A stretch of 64,000 nucleotides of DNA from Bradyrhizobium sp. AZCC 2262 (GTDB lineage Bacteria > Pseudomonadota > Alphaproteobacteria > Rhizobiales > Xanthobacteraceae). Below, in pieces: positions 27,746 through 35,791 of the stretch. The position numbers and the translations under genes were made by a program. The notes beneath the pieces are model-generated. The model saw only the letters and a list, made by a program, of their open reading frames with translations. It made no database searches and was not told the DNA's origin. The first letter of the stretch is position 1, and each line of letters begins with the position of its first letter. Where the stretch lies: assembly GCF_036924535.1 (NCBI RefSeq), contig NZ_JAZHRT010000001.1:6076001-6140000 (forward strand), read 5' to 3'.

Positions 27746-28354
27746 ATGAGCGACGGGCTCGACAGCTTGGCTGTGCGTTTCCATCACGAAAACGAGCTGC
27801 ATCTCGCTGCAAGCGTCGTGACGATCGGCGCGTTTGACGGCGTGCATCGGGGTCATCAAGAATTGATCTGGCAGACGGTCGGAAGAGCGCAACAACTCAG
27901 CGTACCGTCCGTCGTATACACTTTCGATACACCGCCAAAAGTCTTCTTCGGCGAAGCCGAGGCATTGATTCCTCTGACCGAGAAACTCGACCGCATTTCT
28001 GCATTTCTACCCGACCACATCATAGTTGCTCGGTTCGACCTCGGTTATGCCCGGCGCACCGCAGCAGATTTCGTGACGGAGCTCGCGAGCCTCAATCCCA
28101 AGCTGCTTATCGTGGGCGAAGACTTCCGTTTTGGCTCATGTAAGGGCGGGAACGTTAGTCTTTTGCAGCGGCATTTCGATACTTTTACGGTGCCGCCCGT
28201 TCGGTGCAGCCAAGGGCAGATCGTGTCCAGCAGCAGAATCCGCTCTCTGCGTAGATCCGGCTTCACTGCCGCGGCTGCGGCGTTGGAGGGGTGGAGCAGC
28301 GCACTCTTCAACCCGAAGGAACTTCCCATGCTGGCCAGGAGTGTTGACTCATGA
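27746..28354 (+). CDS. Stand-alone FMN adenylyltransferase (FAD synthetase domain of RibF)
   Basis: A 202-residue protein that matches only the N-terminal adenylyltransferase domain of bifunctional RibF. It has the nucleotidyl-transferase motif TIGAFDGVHRGHQELI, VVYTFDTPPKVFFG, LLIVGEDFRFGSCKGGN, and IVSSSRIRSLRRSG in place of the usual ISSTRIR. The C-terminal riboflavin kinase domain is absent. It should convert FMN to FAD and so supply cofactor to the flavin reductase and monooxygenase. Its stop overlaps the reductase start (ATGA), which ties it to that system. The housekeeping RibF is expected elsewhere. Confidence 0.85.
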   Translation: MSDGLDSLAVRFHHENELHLAASVVTIGAFDGVHRGHQELIWQTVGRAQQLSVPSVVYTFDTPPKVFFGEAEALIPLTEKLDRISAFLPDHIIVARFDLGYARRTAADFVTELASLNPKLLIVGEDFRFGSCKGGNVSLLQRHFDTFTVPPVRCSQGQIVSSSRIRSLRRSGFTAAAAALEGWSSALFNPKELPMLARSVDS

Positions 28355-28875
28355 GCGTAATCGATACCCGGCAACTGCGCGACGCCTGCAGTCAATTCGG
28401 CACGGGAGTGACGATCATCACGACACGACACGACGGGCACGACCATGGCATGACGGCAAACGCATTCATGTCGATCTCGCTTGATCCCCCTCTTGTGGCG
28501 ATCTCGATTTCGAAGCACGCCAAGATGCATGCCAAAGTCGAGCAGTCTCGACAGTTTGCGGTAAGCATTCTGGCGGAAGGCATGGAAGATCTCGCTTGGC
28601 ACTTTGGCGGAAAGCCAAAGACAGGACTCTGCGACTTTTTCAACCGCCACGACCAGATGCCCACCATCGCTAACGCCGCCGCGTACTTTGTGACGGATCT
28701 CGCCAACGAGATTCAAGCCGGTGACCATTCGATCTTCATCGGCCACGTCCGCGAGATGTCCTACGATTCCGGTAAACGCCCGCTTTTGTTCTTCCGAGGT
28801 CGATTTGGTGGCCTGGCCGATCCGCGTCCTGCCCCGCCGATGCTGGACTGCGCGCATCACGAATTTATTTGGTGA
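28351..28875 (+). CDS. Flavin reductase (HpaC-type small component)
   Basis: A 174-residue NAD(P)H:flavin oxidoreductase with the flavin-reductase-like split-barrel fold (ACSQFGTGVTIITTRHDGHD, GMTANAFMSISLDPPLVAIS, FAVSILAEGMEDLA, DHSIFIGHVREM). It delivers reduced FAD to the HpaB-type oxygenase. The start overlaps the FMN adenylyltransferase stop by four bases, giving translational coupling. The ring-cleavage dioxygenase follows 80 bases later. Confidence 0.92.
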   Translation: MSVIDTRQLRDACSQFGTGVTIITTRHDGHDHGMTANAFMSISLDPPLVAISISKHAKMHAKVEQSRQFAVSILAEGMEDLAWHFGGKPKTGLCDFFNRHDQMPTIANAAAYFVTDLANEIQAGDHSIFIGHVREMSYDSGKRPLLFFRGRFGGLADPRPAPPMLDCAHHEFIW

Positions 28876-28919
28876 GAATATAACACGACCTTGATTTCAC
28901 TATCGACCATGACCAGCAA

Positions 28920-28937
28920 GCAGTCGCGATCGACTGC
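28920..28937 (+). promoter_or_regulatory. Perfect inverted repeat just upstream of the dioxygenase ribosome-binding site
   Basis: GCAGTCG-CGAT-CGACTGC, seven-base arms around a four-base centre, ends just before AAAAGGAGG, the ribosome-binding site of the intradiol dioxygenase. It could be an operator or an mRNA hairpin that tunes translation. Confidence 0.5.
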
Positions 28938-28955
28938 ACAAAAGGAGGCTCCAAG

Positions 28956-29825
28956 ATGCGAAACGTAACCAAGGAAAACATCACGGAAGTGGTGACAAAG
29001 GCTCTCTCGAATGACATTCCGCCGCGAAATCGCGAGGTCATGACAAGCCTGATCCGGCACATGCACGACTTCTGTAAAGAGGTAAATCTTACCTTTGCAG
29101 AGTGGCTTTCAGCTTGCGAGTTTCTGCGTCGTGCCGGCGATATCTCGAATGAAAAGCGAAACGAGTTCATTCTGATCTCCGATATCCTCGGAGTCGAGGT
29201 GTTAGTGGATATGCTCGATCATCGCATCACCGAAGGTGAAAGCGAATCGACTGTGCTTGGACCGTTTTATCGAGAGAACCCACCAGTTCTGCCCAAGGGA
29301 GCGTCGGTTATCCAGAAGAACTTCGAGAACTCGGAGACGGTCAAGGTCAGTGGCCGGATCACCGATACCGCCGGAAATCCCATTGAAGGTGTTGCGATCG
29401 ATATCTGGGAAGATGCACCGAATGGTCTCTATGACCTTCAGGACCCCGAGCAACCCGCTTACAACCTGCGAGGTCGTTTCACGACGGACGAAAACGGGGA
29501 GTATGCCTTCATCGCGCTCCGTCCGATACCCTATCCAATTCCCTATGACGGTGCTGGCGGCGAACTCTTGAAGTATATGGGCCACCATCCGTGGCGACCT
29601 GGCCACATTCACTTCATGATCTCCAGAATTGGATATCAATCGCTCATCTCGCAAATCTACGACGCCGACACAAAATATCTCGACAACGACTCGGTATTCG
29701 CGGTCAAGGAAAGCCTCATCGGTAAGTTCAATAGAGCACCAGCAGGCTCTGAGACTGATCTTGTCTTGAGTTTCGACTTCAAACTGAAGAAGGCGTCGGC
29801 AAAGACGCTCATCGCGGCCGAGTAA
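28956..29825 (+). CDS. Intradiol ring-cleavage dioxygenase (chlorocatechol/hydroxyquinol 1,2-dioxygenase clade)
   Basis: A 289-residue non-haem Fe(III) dioxygenase with the usual N-terminal helical dimer domain (about residues 1-95) and catalytic beta domain. The iron ligands can be placed: Tyr in DAPNGLYDLQ, Tyr in PIPYPIPYDG, and two His in HPWRPGHIHFMI. The YPIPYDG and HPWRPGHIHFM wording is nearer to chlorocatechol and hydroxyquinol enzymes than to proteobacterial CatA, so a substituted catechol is likely. It is followed by a cycloisomerase, which fits a muconate rather than a maleylacetate product. AAGGAGG lies before the ATG. Confidence 0.9.
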   Translation: MRNVTKENITEVVTKALSNDIPPRNREVMTSLIRHMHDFCKEVNLTFAEWLSACEFLRRAGDISNEKRNEFILISDILGVEVLVDMLDHRITEGESESTVLGPFYRENPPVLPKGASVIQKNFENSETVKVSGRITDTAGNPIEGVAIDIWEDAPNGLYDLQDPEQPAYNLRGRFTTDENGEYAFIALRPIPYPIPYDGAGGELLKYMGHHPWRPGHIHFMISRIGYQSLISQIYDADTKYLDNDSVFAVKESLIGKFNRAPAGSETDLVLSFDFKLKKASAKTLIAAE

Positions 29826-29837
29826 GCAGACGGCGTA

Positions 29838-29870
29838 ATCCCTGCCAAACGTCTGACGTTTGGCAGGGAT
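29838..29870 (+). promoter_or_regulatory. Perfect 15-bp intercistronic hairpin between dioxygenase and cycloisomerase genes
   Basis: ATCCCTGCCAAACGT and ACGTTTGGCAGGGAT are separated by only CTG, forming a 33-base perfect stem-loop. It starts 13 bases after the dioxygenase stop and ends 25 bases before the cycloisomerase ATG. No T-run follows, so it is not a standard terminator. It may be an mRNA-stability or processing element that sets the ratio of the two enzymes. Confidence 0.75.
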
Positions 29871-29895
29871 ACCGGAGTTGCAAGTGAGAGGAATT

Positions 29896-31074
29896 ATGGA
29901 AACTGCTTTGGTCGAAATCGCCAAAACCGTGGAGGACGCGCGGGCTGCCGCCAAAGACACCGCGATCCGTAGCATTAGCGCTACCATTGTGGACGCCCCG
30001 ACGCGCCGTCGACATAGGCTTTCCAACACGGAGATCACGCATCAGGGGCTCGTTCTTGTACGCGTTCTACTGGAAAATGGAGTGTCGGGTATCGGCGAAG
30101 CGTCGACGCTCGGAGGCCCGCGGTGGGCCGAGGAAAGCGTAGAATCAATTCAGGCTGTGATCACGAAGTATCTTGCGCCGACGATGGATGGTCAATCAGC
30201 ATTGGCGTTCGAGGCGAACGCAGTTCGCCTCGGGAAGGCAGCCACCCGCAATTTCGCGGCCAAGGCGGCGATTGAATCGGCGGTTCTCGACGCAGCCGGA
30301 AAAACGCTCGGTCTTTCGTCGAGCGCACTACTCGGAGGACGCGTCCGCGACCGCATGGAAGTTATCTGGGCGCTGGCTTCGGGTGACAGCAGCCAGGAAT
30401 TGGAGGAAGCACAGGAAAAGCTCCGACGACGCGAGCATCGACAGTTCAAGATCAAGTTCGGCTTTCAGGACCCCCGGGCCGATTTGAAGCGGCTGCAGAC
30501 TTTGCGTTTGGGCCTTGGCGGCGAGGTGCCCCTCATCGTTGACGTAAACCAGGGTTGGAGCGAGGCCGAGTGCCTGCGCTTCATGCCGGCCCTGGAAGAA
30601 CTTGACGTGGCATTGGTCGAACAGCCCGTTTCGGCGCTCCAACTCGAGGCCATGGCACGAATTGCTGCTCGCACCTCCATTCCGCTACTTATAGACGAAG
30701 CCGCTTTTACCAAAGAGGAAATAGCGCGAGCTGCCAGTATGGGCTGCGGAACCGTCTACTCTCTCAAACTCGTCAAGAGCGGCGGTCTCTTCGAGATGAA
30801 GCGTGCCGCAGGCGTAGCGGCCGCCCACGGTATTGAGCTCTATGGTGGTTGCCTGCTTGAAAGCAGCATCGGGGCCGCGGCCCACCTTGCCGCATTTTCG
30901 ACCTTACCGAAGCTTGAATGGGGTACCGAGCACTTTGGTCCGCGCATATTGGTCGAGGATCTTGCGGTGGTACCTCTCAGATTTGAAGAATTTCAGGTTT
31001 ACGTCCCAGACGGACCTGGTCTGGGCGTCGAGATCGACGAGGATAAACTTCGCTCCTTTGCGCGCACGGACTGA
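29896..31074 (+). CDS. Muconate cycloisomerase-type enolase-superfamily enzyme
   Basis: A 392-residue muconate lactonising enzyme. Metal ligands and acid/base residues are recognisable: Lys pair in RQFKIKFGF, Asp in LIVDVNQGWSE, Glu in VALVEQPVSA, Asp in PLLIDEAAF, Lys in YSLKLVKSGG and Glu in GGCLLESSIG. It would convert cis,cis-muconate or a substituted muconate to a muconolactone. I choose the ATG at 29896 (GAGAGGAA upstream) because an earlier alternative would start inside the hairpin. It forms one operon with the dioxygenase. No muconolactone isomerase follows. Confidence 0.9.
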   Translation: METALVEIAKTVEDARAAAKDTAIRSISATIVDAPTRRRHRLSNTEITHQGLVLVRVLLENGVSGIGEASTLGGPRWAEESVESIQAVITKYLAPTMDGQSALAFEANAVRLGKAATRNFAAKAAIESAVLDAAGKTLGLSSSALLGGRVRDRMEVIWALASGDSSQELEEAQEKLRRREHRQFKIKFGFQDPRADLKRLQTLRLGLGGEVPLIVDVNQGWSEAECLRFMPALEELDVALVEQPVSALQLEAMARIAARTSIPLLIDEAAFTKEEIARAASMGCGTVYSLKLVKSGGLFEMKRAAGVAAAHGIELYGGCLLESSIGAAAHLAAFSTLPKLEWGTEHFGPRILVEDLAVVPLRFEEFQVYVPDGPGLGVEIDEDKLRSFARTD

Positions 31075-31179
31075 AGCAATGCCAGGGACAGGCGGACGCA
31101 GTCGCAAACCTTGGAACGCGGAGGCGATCGGCAGAACTCGCAACTTTCTTGAGTACACAAGCGAATGCCCGAGTAAACC

Positions 31180-32094
31180 GTGATCGATCGCGAAGATGCG
31201 ATGGATCTCAGGCGGCTCGCATATTTCGTGGCCGTGGCGGAGGAATTGCATTTTGGGCGGGCAGCAGCGCGGCTTGCGATCGCGCAGCCGCCGCTCAGCC
31301 GCCAGGTAGCGCAACTCGAAGCCGATTTGGGAATCATACTCATTGATCGCAGCCGGAGCCAGCTACGTATGACGCAAGCCGGGACCGTTCTTCTCGAACA
31401 CGCACGTGACGTGCTGGAGCGTCTCGATCGTACTGAACGCGAAGTCAAGCGGATCGGGCACGGTTTTTTGGGGCATCTTCGCGTCGCGTTCGTTGGCTCA
31501 GCTACTTATGGTGTTCTTCCTAACATCATCAAGGCATTTCGCTTGGCATATCCAGACGTCGAACTGACACTATCGGCGATGAACAATGCTGAGCTGAAGC
31601 GGGCCGTCATTCAGCGCGAAATCGACATTGCTGTCGCGCGGCCATCATTGGATGATGAGGAATTGAAAGCGGAACCTCTTCACCATGAACCCTTGATTCT
31701 CGCTTTGCCCGCGACGTTCGCGTCGGCTCAAGCACGTCCAATACGGCTGGCAGGTCTCAAGAGCAATACGTTCGTTCTTTACCCGCGAAAGCCACGCCCA
31801 AGCTTCGCCGACTACATTCTCAAGATCTGTCTGGTTGAGGGCTTCATTCCCAAATCGCAAGTGCTGGCCCAGGATTTTCAAACTGCAATCAGTCTTGTTT
31901 CCGTCGGAGTTGGGATTGCGCTGGTACCGGAATCCGTCTCCCAGTCGGAACGACCAGGCGCCGCCTTTTGCGCTTATGAAGGAAGCAATCCCGGCGCCTC
32001 TCTCTCGCTGAATTACAGGCGCGACAACCGCATGCCTCACCTGTTCAACTTCCTGAAGATTGCGCAGAAACTCATCCGGCACGCGCGCGACTGA
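31180..32094 (+). CDS. LysR-family regulator of the ring-cleavage operon (CatR/BenM-like), copy 1
   Basis: A 304-residue LysR protein. The winged helix starts MDLRRLAYFVAVAEELHFGR and continues AAARLAIAQPPLSRQVAQLE. The effector domain follows (HLRVAFVGSATYGVLPNIIK). CatR-type members respond to muconate or benzoate, and the position after the cycloisomerase fits that. The GTG start at 31180 (MIDREDAM) is supported by the same start in its close paralogue at 38399 (MNDRADAI). The two differ at only about one residue in eight. Both helix-turn-helices are almost identical, so they may bind the same operators. Confidence 0.9.
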   Translation: MIDREDAMDLRRLAYFVAVAEELHFGRAAARLAIAQPPLSRQVAQLEADLGIILIDRSRSQLRMTQAGTVLLEHARDVLERLDRTEREVKRIGHGFLGHLRVAFVGSATYGVLPNIIKAFRLAYPDVELTLSAMNNAELKRAVIQREIDIAVARPSLDDEELKAEPLHHEPLILALPATFASAQARPIRLAGLKSNTFVLYPRKPRPSFADYILKICLVEGFIPKSQVLAQDFQTAISLVSVGVGIALVPESVSQSERPGAAFCAYEGSNPGASLSLNYRRDNRMPHLFNFLKIAQKLIRHARD

Positions 32095-32460
32095 TGAATC
32101 ACTTGGTTAACTAAAACGAGGACGTCCGTATGAATCCACTTTCTTTCACCACCGCAGGCTGTGCTGCACACTTCGCCGTTGGGAGACTACGATACTAGCA
32201 GTCGGTACCGTTGGCATTCGCGATCTTTTCTCGTCGGTGCAGCTGCTAGCCAACTTAGCTCGTCTGCTGCGCCTTCACCGGAAGTCAAGAACTGCCGTGT
32301 CTCTACTCGACCTATCAGCCTCTTGTTGCACTGTAACGATGCTGGGCTGGAGTGGGGTATCAGCGCAACTTGAAAGCAGAGGCGACCTGCGCTGCCGTCG
32401 AAAACCACAGCACAACGAATTATCGAACATCGTCTAACGTATCTGCTTCTAGGGACTTCG
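32095..32460. other. Intergenic region upstream of MocR gene
   Basis: About 365 bases. Short open frames are present but none is convincing, and I recognise no RNA gene or repeat. The MocR promoter should lie at its right end. Confidence 0.4.
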
Positions 32461-33939
32461 ATGCATATGTTGATCAATGTGAACCGCGCGGACAAGCGAC
32501 CATTGCAAGTTCAGCTCTACGATTCGATCCGCGAGTTGATCATAAGTGGCGCGCTCAAAGCGGGGAAGCAACTGCCCTCCTCCCGAAGTCTCTCGGAGCA
32601 GTTGGGTATTGCCCGCAACACCGTAACACTGGCCTACGAGCGTCTTTCCGTCGAGGACTATATCGCCGCGCGCCCAAAGACCGGTATCTTTGTCAATGAG
32701 ATCCCCGATACGACCTTTTTGGTGGAGCGCCCTGACGAAGTTTCACAGGCGAGATGCGTTCACCTAAAGAAGAAGCATGTTTCCTCCGGGCGCGCTCTAG
32801 AGGCATGGAGTGACAGGCGGACACGTCCCCAATTTGACTTCGCTGTTGGGCGTCCGCATGCGAAAAGCTTTCCAGCGAGCTTCTGGCAACGCTCCGCGGC
32901 GCATTTTCTGGCCCATTCGCGCGGCCTTCAAACAGAGTACGGAGATCCGCGTGGTCTGGACACGCTGCGCAAAGCAGTGGCCGACCATCTGGGAGCCGCG
33001 CGGGGCATTGATGCTGACCCTGATCAGGTGATGATTACCTCAGGCGTTCAGGGAGCGCTCAACGTGTTAGCTCGCCTGTTCCTTGACGGATCGGACCAAT
33101 CGGTTGCGGTCGAAAATCCATGCTATCAAGGGGCGGCCTTCCTGTTCAGGAGCTACGGCGCCCATTTGTACCCAATAGAGCTGGATGACCGGGGCCTGAT
33201 CGTATCGCAGTTGGGGGGATTCTCAGGCAACCTGGTCTATGTGACACCGTCCCACCAGTTTCCAACTGGTTGCACGTTGAGCCACGATCGGAGGCTTCAA
33301 CTATTAGATTGGGCCTATCAGACCGGAAGCTATGTAATCGAAGATGACTACGACAGCGATTTCCGATACGACGGTCCACCTTTGACCGCTCTGGCGGGTT
33401 TAGACCGTCGCGAGCACGTTATCTACCTTGGCACATTCTCCAAATCGATCGGCGCCGGAATTCGGGTTGGCTACGCGGTTCTACCTCCGCATCTCCTCGA
33501 TCAAGCCAGGAGCGTAAAGACTTTGCTGGATATTGGAGCGCCTTGGCTGGAGCAGGCGATCGTCGCGGATTTCCTGAACAAGGGTGCATTTCTCCAACAC
33601 CTTCGGGGTATCCGACGAATGTATATGGGCGCCAGAGATGCTCTGATCGAGTCGATCGAGCAATTCTTCCCGGGCGGCGCCCTGTTAGGCAGGGAGTGCG
33701 GAATGCACGTGATGTGGACGCTCCCGCCTTATCTTCCTGCCGCTGATGAAATGCAGAATTTGGCGTTGAATTGCGGAGTCGGTCTCTATCCGCTTCAGCG
33801 AGCGGGAGCGCATGAATACGGTAGTTTACCACGCTACCGTGACCGCTCGTTGGTCATTGGTTACGCCGCTTTATCCGAGGCTGAAATCCGCACGGCGATT
33901 GCTCGACTCGCTACCGTGATTGGCAAACGTGCCAGTTAG
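32461..33939 (+). CDS. MocR-type GntR/aminotransferase regulator
   Basis: A 492-residue MocR protein. The GntR domain is at residues 10-75 (RPLQVQLYDSIRELIISGAL, QLPSSRSLSEQLGIARNTVT). The aminotransferase-like domain carries MITSGVQGALNVLARLF, VIEDDYDSDFRYDGPPL and LGTFSKSIGAGIRVGYAV (PLP Lys). It is not a near-identical copy of either other MocR in the window. It lies between the ring-cleavage regulator and the converging amidase gene. The target and ligand are unknown. Confidence 0.88.
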   Translation: MHMLINVNRADKRPLQVQLYDSIRELIISGALKAGKQLPSSRSLSEQLGIARNTVTLAYERLSVEDYIAARPKTGIFVNEIPDTTFLVERPDEVSQARCVHLKKKHVSSGRALEAWSDRRTRPQFDFAVGRPHAKSFPASFWQRSAAHFLAHSRGLQTEYGDPRGLDTLRKAVADHLGAARGIDADPDQVMITSGVQGALNVLARLFLDGSDQSVAVENPCYQGAAFLFRSYGAHLYPIELDDRGLIVSQLGGFSGNLVYVTPSHQFPTGCTLSHDRRLQLLDWAYQTGSYVIEDDYDSDFRYDGPPLTALAGLDRREHVIYLGTFSKSIGAGIRVGYAVLPPHLLDQARSVKTLLDIGAPWLEQAIVADFLNKGAFLQHLRGIRRMYMGARDALIESIEQFFPGGALLGRECGMHVMWTLPPYLPAADEMQNLALNCGVGLYPLQRAGAHEYGSLPRYRDRSLVIGYAALSEAEIRTAIARLATVIGKRAS

Positions 33940-34056
33940 CAAACTGCGATCTCTTACCGCGCTATGCTGAGTGATTGCATCGTCGACCTATTCCGCCGCC
34001 GCTGACCATGTCCTGTGCTCGCCCGCCAAAAGTAAAGCTGCAACCCCACTAGCGAG

Positions 34057-34074
34057 GTGACCCCATGGGGTCAC
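34057..34074. promoter_or_regulatory. 18-bp perfect palindrome between converging genes
   Basis: GTGACCCCATGGGGTCAC is a perfect palindrome in the 266-base gap between the ends of the MocR and amidase genes. Promoters are not expected between converging genes, so its role is unclear. A protein-binding site left from an earlier gene order or a recombination site is possible. Confidence 0.5.
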
Positions 34075-34205
34075 GCTGCGCTCAAACGTAGGGCTGGGTC
34101 GATGGACCCCGACGCACATTAACCTACATATCTTGCCGCTACGTGGACGACCACTCCGGTGCTGATACTTACATCCTCGCGTGAAGGTCTCTCCGACAGC
34201 AGCGA

Positions 34206-35684
34206 TTACACGCTCGGCGGACGAGTGAATCCACCCAATGCGCGCTCGACGAGTTGAGCAAATCTCAGCGTGGTACGGTCGCCGAGATATGGGCCAATAA
34301 CCTGTACACCGGCGGGGAGGCCACCGACCAAGCGGCCTGTCGGAATAGCGGTGGCCGGCAGATTGGCAACTGTGGCGAGACCGGGCCAGGCCAGATTGTC
34401 CATGTACGGAACCGTGGCGCCGTTCACGACAAGGTGCCGGGTAAATTGCGCCTCAAGTTCGAGGCGCTCGGCGTCGTGGGGGAACGCCACGGTGGGCGTA
34501 ACAGGACACAGCAGCACATCATAATTGGCGAAGAAGCGATGCCATGCGCGAAATAGGTGATGTCGCGTTTCCGTCGCGGCGACAAATTGTGGCAGCGATT
34601 GACGGACGGCGTCCACGACCCGTTGCGCGTAGCTTCCGCTCTCGGCTCCCTCGCCGGCGGCTATCAGCGTTTCGCGCGCTGGCGGCGGCAAGCGCGTGCC
34701 GATGACCCCGAACAGGGTTTGCAGATACACCTCATGACTCGCGGCAGGATCGATGGACGGTCGCGCGACCCTGTTCACCGTTGCGCCAAGGCGCGCAAGA
34801 TCATCAACCAGCCCGTCAATTGCGATCGCATAAGACTGATCAAGTGGAAAGGCTTGCGCATCGTTCCAGACCGCGACTCGGAAGGAACTGAGATCGTCGT
34901 GCCGCGCGGCCGGCAGCCGGAGTTCCGCACCGGCCGCCTCAAGATCGGGCGTTCCGAGCACCACGTCGAGCAGCAGTTCAAGATCGAATGCGCTGCGGGC
35001 TAGAGGCCCGGCGACGCCTAACTCGCCGGGTGCAAGATGGCCGAGCGGCGGAATGTGTCCCTCGGTGCTGACGAGGCCGTAGCTCGGTTTGTGGCCGTAA
35101 ACGCCGCAGAAATGGGCTGGCACGCGAATAGATCCACCGAGGTCGCTACCGAGTTCAAGCGACGTCAGCCCCGTCGCAAGCGCTGCAGCCGAACCGCCTG
35201 AGGAGCCGCCGACGGTTCGTTCGGGATTCCAGGGATTACGCGTCAACCCAAACAGCGTGTTGCGGGACTGGTGGTCGGAGGCTCCCGGTGGACAATTCGT
35301 CTTGCCGAAGATGACCGCACCGCTCGCGCGGATCTTCGCGACCGCGACCGCGTCCTCTCCCGGCAGATAGTTGCGCAGCTCTTCCAAGCCGCAGGTCGCG
35401 GGCATGCCCACGACGGCGAACGAATCCTTGATGGTCACGGGTAGGCCGTGAAGTGGTCCCGCCATTTCGCCGCGCCCGAGTTTCTCGTCGACGGCGCGAG
35501 CCTGACGACGCGCCCCGTCTTCATCCGTTGCCACAACGGCGCTGCAAGATGGATTGACGCGCCTGACCCGATCGAGGTGCAGTTCGAGCAATTCGAGTGC
35601 GCTGATGCGTCGCGACGCCAGAAGCGCCTTCTGTTCTGTCGCAGTGAGAAAGCAGGTGTCCTTCGATGCATCGTTTGTCGACAT
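34206..35684 (-). CDS. Amidase-signature family hydrolase (second)
   Basis: A 492-residue amidase. Catalytic elements are Lys in PVTIKDSFAV, the serine loop in TVGGSSGGSAAALA, and the nucleophile Ser in SDLGGSIRVPAHFCG. It is only distantly similar to the amidase at 9355-10824. It lies 107 bases downstream of, and on the other side of a possible promoter from, nothing obvious: upstream of its start is the end of the reductase gene on the same strand, so it may be the last gene of the P450-reductase-amidase unit. That would fit hydrolysis of an amide group on an aromatic ether substrate (inference). Confidence 0.88.
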   Translation of the reverse strand: MSTNDASKDTCFLTATEQKALLASRRISALELLELHLDRVRRVNPSCSAVVATDEDGARRQARAVDEKLGRGEMAGPLHGLPVTIKDSFAVVGMPATCGLEELRNYLPGEDAVAVAKIRASGAVIFGKTNCPPGASDHQSRNTLFGLTRNPWNPERTVGGSSGGSAAALATGLTSLELGSDLGGSIRVPAHFCGVYGHKPSYGLVSTEGHIPPLGHLAPGELGVAGPLARSAFDLELLLDVVLGTPDLEAAGAELRLPAARHDDLSSFRVAVWNDAQAFPLDQSYAIAIDGLVDDLARLGATVNRVARPSIDPAASHEVYLQTLFGVIGTRLPPPARETLIAAGEGAESGSYAQRVVDAVRQSLPQFVAATETRHHLFRAWHRFFANYDVLLCPVTPTVAFPHDAERLELEAQFTRHLVVNGATVPYMDNLAWPGLATVANLPATAIPTGRLVGGLPAGVQVIGPYLGDRTTLRFAQLVERALGGFTRPPSV

Positions 35685-35791
35685 GGTACTTACCCTAATT
35701 GTGCGGCCTTATCGGCCAACGGTACGAGATCAAGTGGTGTCGGGGCTGCCCGTCCGATTCAGAGAAGCTTAGACCGACGCGAACGCACGTG

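Noticed and set aside
28956..29825. Calling the dioxygenase a standard catechol 1,2-dioxygenase (CatA)
   Set aside because: Active-site wording is nearer to chlorocatechol and hydroxyquinol enzymes, so a firm catA symbol would overstate the evidence.
29838..29870. The stem-loop as an intrinsic terminator
   Set aside because: No T-run follows on the plus strand (bases ACCGG follow), and a co-transcribed gene starts 25 bases later.
34057..34074. The palindrome as a rho-independent terminator for the converging genes
   Set aside because: It has no loop and no T-run on either strand.
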